From Armigeres subalbatus (Eukaryota > Arthropoda > Insecta > Diptera > Culicidae), in the NCBI RefSeq assembly GCF_024139115.2, contig NC_085141.1, forward strand, positions 376,246,995 through 376,310,994: a stretch of DNA of 64,000 bases, in the 5' to 3' direction. Below, piece by piece: positions 35,868-48,129 of this stretch. The notes under the pieces were generated by a model. That model did not search any database. It was not told the DNA's origin and saw only the letters and a list, made by a program, of their open reading frames with translations. A program made the translations under genes and the position numbers. Each line of letters opens with the position of its first letter. The stretch's first letter is position 1.

Positions 35868-38800
35868 TCAAATCGCGTCGATCAGCGATATTTCTTGAAA
35901 GAACTCCAGTACTCTTTTTGCTTGACTGTTGTCGTCGGCTAATGCTTCCCTCATGTTTGGTTGGAGTCCGATTTTCTTTCTTGCGTCGTCGTATCCAGGG
36001 CACTGAACGATAATGTGTTTAATGGTGAGTGGGTGGTTACATTTTACGCACTTTGGTGGGTCTTCCTTTTCCAGTAAGTATGCATGTGTTAGCCGGGTGT
36101 GGCCTATTCGTAGTCTGCTGAGTATGACATCTTCTTTACGATTTCCTGTTAGCGCCTCTTTGAATGGTTTGGTAGTGTTTTTTATCTCTCTAAGTTTGTT
36201 GTGGGATGTTGAATTCCATTCGGATTCCCATTTTTTAGTCATACTATTTTTAATGATGGTTTTTATTTCGCGGTGATCAACTGTTTTCCGCGTAATTGTG
36301 CTCATCTCTAGCGCACTCTTTGCTTCTTTGTCCGCTTTCTCATTTCCTGGGATGCCTATGTGACTAGGGACCCACATGAATGTTACCGATGTACCTTTCT
36401 TCCCTATGTTGGTGTACAGATGAACTATCTCGTCTTTCAAGCTGGTTCTGATTTTCTTCTTTTCTAGTGATGTGACAACACTTAAAGAATCGGTGCAAAT
36501 AATATATGCGCCTACTCTTTCCTGGTTTGAAATCCAGTTTAGGGCCTCTATTATTGCAAGGCTCTCCACACTATAAATACTGAGTAGACTATGGGTTCGC
36601 TTGCGTATGATTCCTTCGTCGGTTACTATGCTGTATCCCGTTTTAGAGTCGTTTTTATCAGCTTGCAGAACTGTATATCAGCTTGCAGAACTTATATTTG
36701 GTGTGGATTCTTTCAGCAAACAGTTTTTTAAGTTCATTTGGGTTTTTCCCGTTTCTACTAGCGGACATCATTGTTTTGTCTATTAGAATGTCTTTTCTTA
36801 TCCATGGCGGAGTTTTTGGTATATTTAGGGATTTGCTTGGTGGTAGAGGAATTCCAATATTTTCGATAATATTCTTGCTTCTTGTTCTGATATTGTTTGG
36901 CTCTGATGCTGGGCCTTGGGCCCACAATTCTCCTGAGCTGTTGTTATTCTCTTCGTCTGTTGCACTATTTGTTAAAGCCTGTTCATTGTTTGTTTGCTTT
37001 GTTGCGAAGATAGCGAGTCTTTGACTGAAAAAACTTCTAAGACTTGGTATACCCGATTCGGCTTGTAGGCTTTCTATTGGGCTGGTTTGAAAAGCTCCTG
37101 TTATTATTCGCAGTCCTTGGTTATGTATGCTCTCTAGCTGCTTCATTGTAGATTCACAGGTTGAGGAGATGATTGGCGCGCCGTACAGCATTTTCTCTAG
37201 TACAGCTGATTTGTATATTTTGATAAAGTTTGCCGGTCTGCACCCCATTGTTTGGTGGTTGTGCAACGTAAAAACTGTATTCTTTGCTGGCATGCTGCCT
37301 TTATTTCTTCGATGTGTATTTTGAATGTTAGGTGTTGGTCTAGTGCTACTCCAAGACATTTATGACTGAGCTTGTACGGTATTATGTCGTTGTTAGTTTT
37401 AAGGTTTACGTTGGCTTGTTTTTTGATCTCGCTTTTTGAATACTACGGTTGCACATTTTTCGGCTGAGATCTTGAATCCAGTGTGGGTTTCCCAAGCTTC
37501 AATTTTTTCAAAGCAAGTTGCAGGTTTTTAGCTATTTTCTTCTGGTTACTGTCGCTGGAGATCAAAGCTACGTCATCTGCATAAAGTAAGACTTGGACGT
37601 TTGGTGGTAGGTCTGAGCATATGGTGTCTATAGCTATCAAGAACAGGGTCACGCTTATAACTGATCCTTGACACAAACCATTTTCCATTAGCGTGTCGCG
37701 GGAGTATGTGCCGTTTACCTTAACTTTGAAGCTCCTTTTCATCAGCATTTGTTGAAGATATTTGATGAGGTTTCCTCCTATTTTCCATTCGCTGATTCTA
37801 TTCAGAACTAATCTGCGCCAGGTTGTGTCGTAGGCTTTTTAATATCCAGAAAAACTGCTTGTGTTAGCCGTTTTTATGCATTGCTTCTCTCACGATGTTG
37901 TCAAAATGGCCCAGATAATCGGTAGTAGATCTACCTTTCCTAAAGGCATACTGGTGTTGATTGATTAGATTTTTTCTTCTAAGATGAACATTAGCCTGTT
38001 GTTGATCATTCTTTCCATGATCTTTCCAAGACAACTGTTTAGGTAAATAGGTCTATAGTTTCCAGGGTTGTTTCTTTCCCCTTTTCCTTTGTAAATAGGT
38101 ACTACGAATGATTTGGTCCAACTAACTGGATACATGGATTCATTCCACAACCAGTTGTATGTTTTCAGCAAGAGGTTCTTATATTCTACTGGCAAATGAG
38201 TGATCATGGCGTAGTGTATGTTGTCTGGACCAGGAGATGACCCTTTTAATCCTTCCATTGCCTCTGCTAGTTCGTTTTTGGAGAATGGTGCGTTGTACTC
38301 TGCTGTATCCTCATTTCTTATTTCGAGAGGTGTTTGCTCGATCCTGTTCTTCAATGGTATAAAGTTTTGATTGTACTCTTTATCGCTTGATATTTTTCCA
38401 AAGTGGTCGGCTAGGCTGTTTGCTATTTCAATGTTTGTGTTCATGCGTTGGCCGTTAAAGTTGATTTCTCTGATAGCTGATGATTGGTATTTTCCCTGAA
38501 TTTTCCTAAAATTGCTCCACATCTCTTTGGCCGGAGTATGAACGTTGAATTTGCTGACGAATTCTTTCCAAGAGCTAGTTTTTGCTTCTGTGATGATTTT
38601 TGTTGCTCTGTCATTGTCGTCTTGATATTCGTATATTAGTTGCGGGCTTCGAGGTTTGTGCTTATCATTATTAAGTTTACGTCTAGCTTTTCATCTAGTT
38701 TTTACCGCTGCGTCTACTTCTTTTGCTCCACCATGGCACACGTTTTCCAGCAGTTGTTGGTTTAGTTTTTGGAATTGATTGTTCTGCTGCTATTATTATT

Positions 38801-39231
38801 TGTTTAGTTATTTCTTCTACTTGATCGATGACATCATTTTTCGTCTCAATGTTAATGTTATTTTGGAATTTTTCCCAATCCGCATCTTCTATTTTCCATC
38901 TTGGAATACGATCACTTGCTGGCGATTTTGACGGTGTCGACATAATTAGTGGAATATGATCACTTCCGTGTGAATCCTCACAGACGGTAAGCTCCAATAT
39001 TCCCGCTAGTTGATTAGAGCAGAGGCAAATGTCGATGCAAGATCCGATTCCTGTGCCGCTGTTTATGTAGGTTTTCTCACCGTTGTTCAGAACTACCAGG
39101 TTCTTTTCGTTTATTATTGATTCTATTGTTGTACCTCTAGTGCTGATATTTTCCGATCCCCATAAGGGATGATGGGCATTTATGTCACCTACCAGGATGA
39201 AAGGTTCAGGAATTTGTTCTATTAAAGCCAT
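35868..39231 (-). pseudogene. LINE ORF2 (endonuclease, reverse transcriptase, RNase H), broken
   Basis: At least five open pieces in shifting frames. 39231-38695: APE-type endonuclease with GDINAHHPLWG and SDHIPL. 38522-37965: reverse transcriptase fingers with GLKGSSPGPDNI and GNYRPI. 37748-37443: palm with the catalytic YADD (LLYADDVALI). 37359-36658: thumb and connector. 36660-36569: the N-terminal strand of RNase H (DSKTGYSIV). 36569-35868: the RNase H body with TDSLS and WVPSHIGIPGNEKAD, then a cysteine-rich tail CVKCNHPLTIKHIIVQC. A near-perfect doubling of ATCAGCTTGCAGAACT near 36658-36692 is one cause of frame loss. Confidence 0.9.
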
Positions 39232-40235
39232 AATATCCTCTTTTGTGATCTGTCCCCCGGAGGGAGGTATACGTTTAGTAAGTTTGCGTTCAGTGGTGCT
39301 CCGATGTTAACTGCAATTGCTTCTAGATCTGTATCAATATCTATGATTTGACTATCGATGTCGTTTTTACTGCGATTATTACACCGCCTGCTGCTCTTGC
39401 TCCATTTGTTCTTGGACGATGGTATATTGAATATCCTCTGATTTCTGATTGGTTGTCATTTTGGCACATAGTTTCTTGAAGGCAAATAGCTAATGTATTG
39501 TAAGTGCTTGCAAGGATGTTGAGGTCAGGCCTTCTTCCTCTTAAGCCTCTTACATTCCATGAAATTATATGGTGTTCACTGCTGATTGTACTTGAGTGGT
39601 CTTGTGTTGTTTGTGCTATTTTGTAATGATTTTTGGTTTTGCTATTATTTTCTAGGATTTCATTTTCTCGTTTCCGTCATCTGAGTTATTTTCTGGGTCT
39701 GTGGAAATATATCCTACTTCTTCGGTAACTGCTTTCATTTTGTTTCCTTTTTCCTTTGGGGTGATTTTGGCTGCTTCTCTTGACTTCTTGTGTGCTTAGT
39801 TGGGTTCTTCTGTCCGCTATGGGAGGGTGCGTACAAATTCAATGTTGCTTGTAGTTTACTGTTATCTTTTTCAGACTTTCAAGTTCGTTCTCGGCTGCTT
39901 TTCTTCTTGTTTTCTCCTCTTTGTAGACTGATACCAGATGTTCGAATTTGTGGTTCAGTGCTTTGTATTTTTCCTCCATGGATTCCATCTTTTCTCGTTT
40001 TCATTTGTGACTTTTTGATTTCTTCTTTGTATTCCTTCAGCTTCACTTCGAACTGATTTTTATGTCAGCTCTGAGCTTTTCTTCAAGGGTTTTTTTTTCG
40101 TTTAGTTGTTTCACTTGGTCTGCGTAGGTGTTCGAGCTTTGATCTAATATAATTTTTCTGGCTTCCGAGAGTGACACGTTGTTATTCACTTTGATTTTAA
40201 TTATTTACTTTTCTCTTTTTAATACGAGGCATCCT

Positions 40236-40792
40236 TTAAAGGATGCACCATGCTCGTTTCCACAATTTACACACTTTTGACGATTCATGATAGTTCTTTC
40301 CACATTTCCCGCACTTTTTCTCACTTGAACAGTTTCTTCCAATGTGGCCAAACTTTAGGCACTTAAAGCAACGCATCGGATTTGGATACCATGGTCTTGT
40401 TTCCAGCACAGTGTATCCAATTTTAACTTCTTTGGGGGGTGTTTTTCCTTTAAGCGTAAGAACGAAAACTCCCATCGGAGTTTTAACATTGTCGCGCATT
40501 TTCATCAACTGTTTGACTTCCGTAACTCTTTGGGAGGATAGGTTTTCCAGAAGCTCGTCGTCACTCACTTCCTTCAAGTCTCGGCAGACTATCACTACTT
40601 TGCTCGAATTTAAAGTTTTGTGCTCGTACACTTTGACGGTAATTTCGTCACACAATTTTTCAATTTTAGCCAGGTTTTTGCCTGGTGTTCGTTCCTCACC
40701 GTCACTAGAATTTTTCCATCCTTCGTTTTCTTTGCGCTGGTTCCGCTTCCACAGTAACTTTGGATTGTTTTTTCCACAAGTATCAGGGACAC
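40236..40792 (-). pseudogene. LINE ORF1 (gag-like, CCHC zinc knuckles), frameshifted
   Basis: The two parts are in different frames: 40792-40610 (MSLILVEKTIQSYCG and onwards) and 40655-40236. The second carries two zinc knuckles, CFKCLKFGHIGRNC (CX2CX4HX4C) and CGKCGKNYHESSKVC. ORF1 proteins of this type bind LINE RNA. A charged, helical, broken tail continues to about 39790. Confidence 0.85.
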
Positions 40793-41176
40793 TCCGTGGA
40801 AATTTTATCCTCTTCCATCCTTTCCATCACCATTATCATTTCTCTGGGGTTGCCCCAGAGGTTTCCCCAGTCGGGGAAATTGGATGCACTCATCCGGCAA
40901 GTTGGTGTCGCCGGTGGCGCAGGGTTTATTCAAGTTCAGAGCCCTATGTATGTTGTTTACGCTTCGGTCGACGGCACTAGTAATTGGTGATTCGACACTT
41001 TCACGGTCTCGGTCGGGGGTAATATGATACTTTCGCGATCGCGGTAGTTGGTTTAATTAATTGCCAGTAAGCGTCTATACTCGACCGGGGCAGAACTCGG
41101 ACTGGACTTTTTAGTGACTAGACTCAAAATAGTGACCAAGTCACTAAAAAGTGACTCGCTACCAGGCCTGTGATAA

Positions 41177-42251
41177 GATATTTTATGAAATCATAACACT
41201 GTGTGCTAAACATGCGCACCTTTTCGATGTTCCCTTTAAATTGATTTATTATAGCTGATTATTGGATTATTGGTATTAATGATCTGGCTTCTCGCGTAAT
41301 AAATGTTTTATCTTTGAACAACTATTTTTGGTTGAAACTCTAAAGATGCGTCTTACTCTAGGATTTTCTTTTTCATTTTATTTACCTAATTGCCGCTCAC
41401 TTTGCGGAACCGAAGTTCATTATGATTGTGATATTATTAATTTTATGATTTATAGCTAAAATTAACACCGTCAAGGAAGCAGGGAAATTTTTCTAGAAAT
41501 CTCCGAAAATATTTCATGAAATTTATTATCATAAGAATGGATTGAAGCGATGAACCAACGAGGAAATGACCCGGAGTGAGAAGTCGAAGGTTCGACGGGT
41601 CGTCGGATAGTTTCGTTAGAGGGCGTGAGTTGAGAGATGCTTCTATCTGGACAAGAAGTGTCTGTATGGTATCGTAACTTTTCCGGTGATGTTCCTTGAC
41701 TAAGCTTTTACTACTTGATAATTTTTTGTTTTGATAAATTTCCTTGATAATATTTTATTTCATTTTATTTTTTGCTTGAAGCTCGGCTTGATCATCTTTT
41801 GGTTCAACGTTAGTTTTTCAAACTTCTTTTTTGGCTTAGTTTTTAAGCAGATGGCTATTGCAATAAATTGGGTTTTGCCCATTTTACATTTGTTACCTAC
41901 ACTACAAAAATTCCACACATTTTTAATGGCAAAAATCCATTAATTTAATTCATGATTCTAATTAGTGCACACATAACCACTCTCCACGCGAAGTACAAAT
42001 ATAATCTATAATCAAATAAAATGTATGTGTGGTCTCTAGTATGCAGTTATTGAATTTATGTGTGGGTACAAATTGCATATATTTGGGTCGCCAAATTGCA
42101 AAAAATTATGTGTGCGACAAATATATTCGATATAAAGAATTTTTTCGGTGTATTGGTACCATTTTATTTTAATTATTAATTATACTACTAACTATCTTAA
42201 TCTACTATTTACAAATTTGGGTTTAGATTTCTGATTGATTCGAATTCTGAA
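41177..42251. other. Unassigned AT-rich DNA
   Basis: No gene recognised. Words CACACATAA, TGTGTGGG and TGTGTGCGAC near 41905-42115 are loosely inverted and may mark a worn-out element. Confidence 0.35.
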
Positions 42252-42549
42252 TGTTGTGCCCCTAATGGTGACGCTCGGAAAGTATGGACTGTTGGTTGCA
42301 CCTTAACACCTACATCCCGCATAAGCGATTGTGGCCATCTTTTTTACCATGGGAAATTGCCAACATTAAATAGTAAAACGTTATTTTCCGTTTCCGTTGT
42401 TCATTCCAAAATGAAATCTCGTGTGAATAAAACGTACAGCTAGTAACTAGTGTCTTTATTTTATTTCCTCCGATTAACTATTTTCTGTTTCTGGTTCTAG
42501 TGTCCGCTTCGCTGTGTTGTGATCGGTTCGGTCCATTATTCTGCCTACA
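42252..42549 (+). mobile_element. Candidate Ty1/copia LTR
   Basis: The 298-bp stretch begins TGTTGTGCCCC and ends CTGCCTACA, immediately before a primer-binding site. It includes AATAAAA near 42427. Only one copy is seen, so the left border is uncertain. Confidence 0.55.
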
Positions 42550-42563
42550 GGTTATGGGCCCAG
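42550..42563 (+). other. Retrotransposon primer-binding site
   Basis: GGTTATGGGCCCAG directly follows the LTR. This is the usual Ty1/copia-type site, complementary to an internal part of initiator tRNA-Met. Confidence 0.65.
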
Positions 42564-42692
42564 TTCGAAGAACGCGGAAAAAGTAGCGGATTCGGTCGAG
42601 ACAGTCGTCGGTTTCGGGTGGCGTGATTTTTTTTGTCGGACCGGTGGTATACAGTGATCGTGTGTGCCCGTACTCTTGCGGAGAAAAGCAAG

Positions 42693-42940
42693 ATGCTTGA
42701 CAGTGCAAAAGTTTCATTCCCTAAGCTGAATGCCAACAACTGGTGCTCTGGGAAACAGCGGATGGAATGACTGTTGGAGCGGGAAGGCTTGTGGGAGGTT
42801 ATTTTATTACTGAGCCTAAGCCGGATGACGATGAAATTACCGACTAGTGGAAAGTTTCCGACAGAAAAGCCCGGGCAAACATTGGGCTGTTTCGAGAAGA
42901 AAGCCAGTTTAAACTGGCTGGTAATCATGGCATGCTTGTG
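42693..42940 (+). pseudogene. Copia Gag N-terminus, frameshifted
   Basis: From the ATG at 42693 the frame gives VSFPKLNANNW, typical of the start of copia Gag. A frame change follows, then KPDDDEIT and ANIGLF with SQFKL. The match ends near 42925. Confidence 0.65.
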
Positions 42941-42944
42941 GATC

Positions 42945-43272
42945 CTGTATCGTCGCTGACTCCTACACTCCTCCTCGACGGCAGGACTCCAGCAGCTTCC
43001 CGAAAATGTTTCAGCTTGATGGCTTGGAGTGGCTTCGTCATCATATCTGCCACCATTTCTTCTGTGGCGCAATAGTGATATTTGGTTTCAATGTGTTTGG
43101 ATCTATGTCCCACGGTTGGCGAAGTAGACTGTTGGATACAACCTTGATTGTCTTCGTATATGATTACCGGCATTTGAATCTTCACTGAGAAGTCTTCTAG
43201 TATGCGTTGAACCCACCGGTACTCTTGACAACATTCGGCAAGTGCCACATACTCGGCTTCGGTACTACTCAA
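42945..43272 (-). pseudogene. Copia Pol C-terminus (RNase H end), opposite strand to its Gag
   Basis: On the minus strand: SSTEAEYVALAECCQEYRW, then IYEDNQGCIQ, RSKHIETKYH and VADMMTKPL, the last part of a Ty1/copia polyprotein. It ends near 42960, beside the plus-strand Gag piece. The two may come from one element that rearranged. Confidence 0.85.
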
Positions 43273-43344
43273 AGTGACACAAGTTTGCTTCCTTGCGCCT
43301 CAATTTATTGATCCTCCGGCAAAACGAAATATGAATCCTGTACC

Positions 43345-43400
43345 AATCGACTCAGCTCGACAAACTGAGCACATGTCTGTCTATCCGTGTGCGAGGGGCG
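43345..43400. mobile_element. LINE leader fragment, probably continued at 45017
   Basis: ATCGACTCAGCTCGACAAAC followed by GTCTGTCTATCCGTGTG. The same GTCCGTGTGTATGTATG-type sequence restarts at 45016 after an inserted element. Confidence 0.4.
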
Positions 43401-45016
43401 ATCAACTGTATGAATCAGTTGAATTGTAAATACTTGCATCCAAAAGTACACAGAAAAATACGTAAAAAATACAAAAGTTCTTTTTAATACTTCAATTCGA
43501 AATAATTCATCAATACGTCGACATTTCGTCAATACGACTTTAAATACAATTTAAATACACGATTATTACGCCGACTCGTCAAAAATACGTCAATACGTGT
43601 CAATCTGTTTGTTTATTTTGACAGATATGGAATTGTTATGAAAAAAAGCCGTGTCTTTGATTCCTATATTACCGACTCGATTATCGGTATCTCAACAAGA
43701 AAAATGGATACAACCGAGTTGAACATCGATATATTATTAGAGTCTTTATTAGAGTTGCGCAAAAAATGAAGCCAAATGAATTGTTTGTTTGAGAAACTGC
43801 ATATGTAACATTTTTGACCAAAATGAGATTTTTATATATTCTGAATCCTCTTCCAAAAATACGTATTCTGGCAAAAAATACGAAAACAAAATTTTTGTTC
43901 AGGAATGTATGAAATTTTTTTCGTTTATTTGAGAAACTACATATGTCCACGCACTTTGAAGAGCAATTATGGAGTTTTTGCACTGGAAGTGCCCCAGGGT
44001 GTTGAGTTTTGCCAAAAACTATTGATCTGTTTCGAAGAAATCGAAAGGTTCGGTGTCAATTTGTTCAAAAACAGTTTTTTGTTGTTTTCTCGAAATTGTG
44101 TAAAATTGACTTATGCAGTTTCTCAAACAAATGATTCAAATCTACCTATTGAACTGTCAAACCATCTACCTATCGAGCAAAGCAAAATAAATATTATTAT
44201 GGCGAAGTAAAACACTTCCTTGCACTTCAATATCAATACACCTTCCAGTAAATCAGCAACAATACACTCACTTTTTCGCAGATTGTATAGATAACTTTGG
44301 TAAAGGCTAGTGTTTACAGTTCGGAAAACGGTGTCACGGGAGTTGGTCCCCCATGTATTTTCAAAGAGACGGGAATTTAGTTTTCCGTGCCCAAATACCT
44401 TGAATGCCTTGAATCTCGCTCCTTTGAAAATGCATGAGGAATCAAATCCCGTGACACGTTTGTAAACAAACTAACAAACCTTGAGGGATTAAAAAACTTT
44501 AGAAATGGACACTCGCAGTCATTTGAAGTTGATGAAAAATGAATGTTCCTAGTGTGCTTTGCAGGCCAAATTTGATGTGCCTGCAGAGTTTCAAGATCAT
44601 GCTCCATTTTCGCTGGTTTATTAGCCATTTTAATTCGCGACTACGAATGTAAATTCTTCACTCACATGTGGTGGAACAAGTAGGGGGGATTGGCGGCTAT
44701 ATTTCACGCAAAGTCTGGCAGAAAGCAAAGAGTTTTTGCAATAAGTAGAGACATTATCCTCGTTTTCGCGAAAATTCCTAGTGCTGCTTCAGTTTTGGTT
44801 TGAAGGTCTCCAACGCAACTTCCTTCCTCAAAAAAATTCAATTCATGTTGAGAAAATACACGAAAAATACTATTAATAGAGTATTTAATACACTACAATA
44901 CTGAAATACACAAAAATACTTCAATGCACGAAAAAATACAGAAATACAAAAAAATTCTTCAATACGCCTTTTCAATTCAGGCAGATGAATCGTAAATACA
45001 CAAGTTGACAGCCCCT
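43401..45016. mobile_element. Candidate element with GAGGGGC ends and AAATACG words
   Basis: Left GAGGGGCGATCAACTGTATG and the reverse of the right end (GAGGGGCTGTCAACTTGTGT) are similar. CCGTGTG lies on both sides, though not at the same offset. Words AATACG and AAATAC repeat densely at both ends (43440-43590, 44850-44970), like the subterminal repeats of hAT elements. The middle (43600-44320, 44460-44840) shows no gene. Confidence 0.5.
44331..44457. mobile_element. Small MITE, GTGTCACGGG ends
   Basis: GTGTCACGGGAGTTGG pairs with CAAATCCCGTGACAC, and ATGTATTTTCAAAG with CTTTGAAAATGCAT. 127 bp; duplication unclear. Confidence 0.65.
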
Positions 45017-45690
45017 CGTCCGTGTGTATGTATGTGTGTATGTTTCTTTTCTTCCTAAGCAATGGAGGGGGAATCTGCTCAACAGATATCCTGGGTCGTC
45101 CAGGAAGTGCGGGGTTAGGGACCACCTCCAACAGTGAACGAGGGAGGCAGGACTACATCCCGACCCGCTAAACCGTTTACATTGCCGCCAAACCCATAGC
45201 ACCCCATAGTTCCTTCGGTACAACCAGAAAGTAATGCTTCAAAGGGGAACCAGTGCACAACGCACCCGCGAGGTTAGCTGCGTGTCCTTGCAGCACTGAA
45301 CATCGTGACTCGCTTTTTTAGAAGAACACAATGGTATCGTGCCAGCGCATTGCCGGCTTTCCAGGTGGCCTTACCACGCCCTATGTCCTTGGAAGGTGGG
45401 AAGGGTCGACTTCGCGCCTGCTTCCCTCTGCACAACTGGTATCAAGAATGTTGATGCCGCGTGCACCCCAAATTGACCTCTCTGCGATAGGGCCTATTCG
45501 CCAGCACACAGAGGGACTTGCCGACGCGGTGCCTACGCCTGCCCCAGCCTTGACGAGGACCCCTTTCCGTCCTCGGGCTCGGAACCCGCCCGGTTGACCG
45601 ACGCCGCGAAAGCGACGATAGCATGTTGTTTTTCGCGCGGCCACTTGTTGGATAAAAGGATCGAGTTCGACCACAGAGCATGACAACTAG
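45017..45690. mobile_element. GC-rich LINE leader or ORF1 fragment
   Basis: GC content rises sharply against the surroundings. AAGCAATGGAGGGGGAATCT, GGACCACCTCCAAC and the CG-rich stretch to 45690 look like the 5' part of a non-LTR element. I could not assign a frame with recognisable motifs. Confidence 0.45.
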
Positions 45691-46352
45691 ACTGATTCAA
45701 ATTTTGACTTTTTCGCTCCCCTGTGCTTAAACGATTACATTTGCTATTTTAACAATTATCCTAAATTTTTAGCTAATTTGGTTGAAATTTGAGTGAGCAC
45801 GTGCAATATGAAGTTTGTATGAAAATCAATATGAAAACAGTAACTTTTGGGCAAACCGTTCCACAACGCTTCCCATTAAGCTTCGAAAACGTATGAATAC
45901 ATCGACTACATAGCAAATGTAGCAAGAAAGCAGCTCATCTTTGTTGCGAAACGATTTGATGCTTACAAAAAAAGTTATTAAGGAAACACTGAATCGTGGG
46001 AAATTCAATTTAACACGTAAAAGAATAACATCAATATCAATAATGAGCATTTTTGATTTCTATATAACTTTACTTACAAAAGTCAAATCGCTTCGCAACA
46101 ACAACTGTATTTCAGCTTAGGAAGTGTTCTATGAAATCGACGCGTTTATTATATTCAAATGGTTCATGGGCCACCTCACGGAACGATCTTTTACATCAAT
46201 AGCGATTCCCATAGTAATTTTCATACAAACTTCAAATGACGTGTGCACAATCAAATTACATCCAAATTAGCTAAAAATTTAGGAGGTTTATTTAAATAGC
46301 AAATGCAATCGTTTAAGCATCGGGGAGCAAAAAAGTCAAAATTTGAATGAGT
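45691..46352. mobile_element. Foldback element, CTGATTCAAATTTTGAC ends
   Basis: The arms of about 95 bp (TCAAATTTTGACTTTTT, CTTAAACGATT, CCTAAATTTTTAGCTAATTT) are inverted repeats. AT-rich middle, no gene. No clear target duplication. It sits between two GC-rich LINE pieces. Confidence 0.8.
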
Positions 46353-46359
46353 GCCCTCA

Positions 46360-46674
46360 CCTTGACCGTCTCGCCTAGGACCAACTTCTTGTAGGCGGCG
46401 CCCTTTTGCGAGACGCCCCGCTTCAGCTCAAGGATCATCTCGCCCCTCCTCATCGCCTTCAAGACGTCCGAGTGCTTAGCCTCGTCCGTCTTGATGACTA
46501 GGGCATCGGCCCTGGAGCGATTGGCGCCTACCCAAGACTTCTTGCTACCCTCGTTCGCCTGGGCCTTCTTTTCGGCCCTTGACGTTTTCGGTTTCCTCTT
46601 GTTCTTGACCAGGGTCCAGGAGGCGTCATCCCCCTTTATTTTCCTGGTCTGGGGCGGATGAGAGTTCTCAGCCT
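46360..46674 (-). pseudogene. R1/LOA-group LINE ORF1, 3' piece
   Basis: On the minus strand: DDASWTLVKNKRKPK, NRSRADALVIKTDEAKHSDV and EMILELKRG, typical of the ORF1 protein of R1/LOA-group LINEs. It continues, in reading order, from 52463-52363 across the hAT-type insertion at 46683-52354. Confidence 0.75.
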
Positions 46675-47176
46675 GCCGTAACTAGAGTTTCCATTTCCCG
46701 GCCATTTTCGTTGTCCCGGGATTCGGGATGAACTTGTTCGTATATCCCGGGAAATCCCGGGATCCCGGGTGTCACAAGCACAAATTGTGCTTTCAGCATT
46801 TGCATTTGCGTGCGTCAAAACGGAAAAACAGTCAAAACGTACGTAAAAGTACCCATTCTGCGTGGCCCGTTAGTATGTGAAAAGCAAGCGTGGTATGTTT
46901 TATTGTTGAAAATAATCCAAAACGTGAAGCAAACCTTTAACATGAAAATTTTGTGTGTTAGCAGAGATGGTACATAACATTATTGTTTCTATCCAGCTTC
47001 ATTAAAAGAATGAAACTCAATTGGGGAAACAAATGAAATATAAAATCTTCCTAAAAAACAAAAACATAAAAAGTGTACAATAAACGGATTAGTAAATTGA
47101 TTGCCACCAGCATGTTTGGGTCCAGTCTAGAGTGTTTTCGTGAGGGAAACATTTTCGACGCGCTACGCATAGTATA

Positions 47177-47385
47177 CTCAATCCAGTTGAAACCCGAATT
47201 TGGGTGCTAGCGAAGTTGGATTTTTCTCACAATCCGTACGTTAAACCTAACTTCGGAAGTGGTGCGCTGAATAGCGCTTCGCGATATGAAAACAGCGCAC
47301 CACTTCCGAAGTTAGGTTTAACATACGGATTGTGAGAAAAATCCAACTTCGCTATCCCCCAATTCCGGTTTTCAACTGGATTGAG
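47177..47385. mobile_element. Palindromic MITE, CTCAATCCAGTTGAAA ends
   Basis: The arms of about 90 bp run from CTCAATCCAGTTGAAA through AAGTTGGATTTTTCTCAC to GAAGTGGTGCGCTG, nearly identical. No clear target duplication. Confidence 0.85.
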
Positions 47386-47866
47386 AATATATTCATTGTG
47401 TTTGCTACATAAGATACACAAAACACATGTATACAATGGCAGACATAGAAAAGCCCCAATTATAACGGTTCCTTTAAATGCTAATAGGGAATACTTAGTT
47501 CAAAACAGGTCAAGTTGCAGTTGAAATGAAGACTTATTGAAGAAGAAATGTTTCGATATTGTAAACTGTGTGTCAACTTATTTTGTTTTCCACAAACCCT
47601 CAACAAATTGTGTTGAACATATAGGATTTTTTTTCTATAGTAGGTTTATGCATTAGTTGTTCAATAATTCCGATTTCACATGGAGGCTTACAAAATCGTG
47701 AATTGAATACTTCTGATTGTTAATTATTGCATTGCCAAAATATGTACACACATTTCCATCTCAAGTAGAGAGAAATCCATCAGTGCCGGACAACTTAGTC
47801 ATATTACGTAAAATTCTATAAATTGCGACAGGTACCCTGTATACACAAAATATACGATCCATATTT

Positions 47867-48121
47867 CTAGATTGCTTTGAGAATAGGTCGTATGTGCAAA
47901 AGAGAGATTCTCTTTGATCGCGCTCTCTTTCGCTAATATATCGGCTAGTTTTGCATTTTTTGCTACATTTCCACGTCAGCATGATAGACAAAGCTATCGT
48001 CTTTGGTTATCTGCCAAAAAAATCGAAGTAAACTTTTGTATAGTTTTGTAATAATCGAAAGAGAATAGATCCAAAGAGAGACTCTCTTTTGCACATACGA
48101 CCTATTTTCAAAGCACTCTAG
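47867..48121. mobile_element. MITE with 4-bp ATTT duplication
   Basis: CTAGATTGCTTTGAGAATAG pairs with CTATTTTCAAAGCACTCTAG; ATTT lies on both flanks (47863-47866, 48122-48125). GTCGTATGTGCAAAAGAGAG recurs in both arms. Similar layout to the 4-bp-duplication MITE at 54143. Confidence 0.8.
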
Positions 48122-48129
48122 ATTTGATC

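Larger units (their letters stand above)
35676..41104 (-). mobile_element. Nearly full-length I-clade LINE, inactive
   Basis: About 5.4 kb, minus strand, with a 20-bp A tail (plus-strand T run at 35676-35697) and a 10-bp target duplication GACTTTTTAG at 35666-35675 and 41105-41114. The 5' end reads CAGTCCGAGTTCTGCCCC. It holds a gag-like ORF1 with zinc knuckles and an ORF2 with endonuclease, reverse transcriptase and RNase H. RNase H at the C-terminus argues for the I group rather than Jockey. Frameshifts and stops in both ORFs show it is dead, though the target duplication is exact. Confidence 0.92.
33861..41170. mobile_element. hAT-like element with AGTGACTTT repeats, host to two later insertions
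   Basis: The left end CAGGGCTGGTAACGA matches the reverse of the right end (TCGCTACCAGGCCTG, one change plus one). Both ends are directly flanked by TGATAA; as an 8-bp site they match at six positions. Subterminal words AATAGTGACTTT, AGTGACCAAATAG and AAAGTCACT crowd both ends (33890-34250, 35598-35670, 41108-41165). Without the pogo-type MITE and the LINE, the element is about 1.6 kb. No transposase was recognised, so it is probably non-autonomous. Confidence 0.7.
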
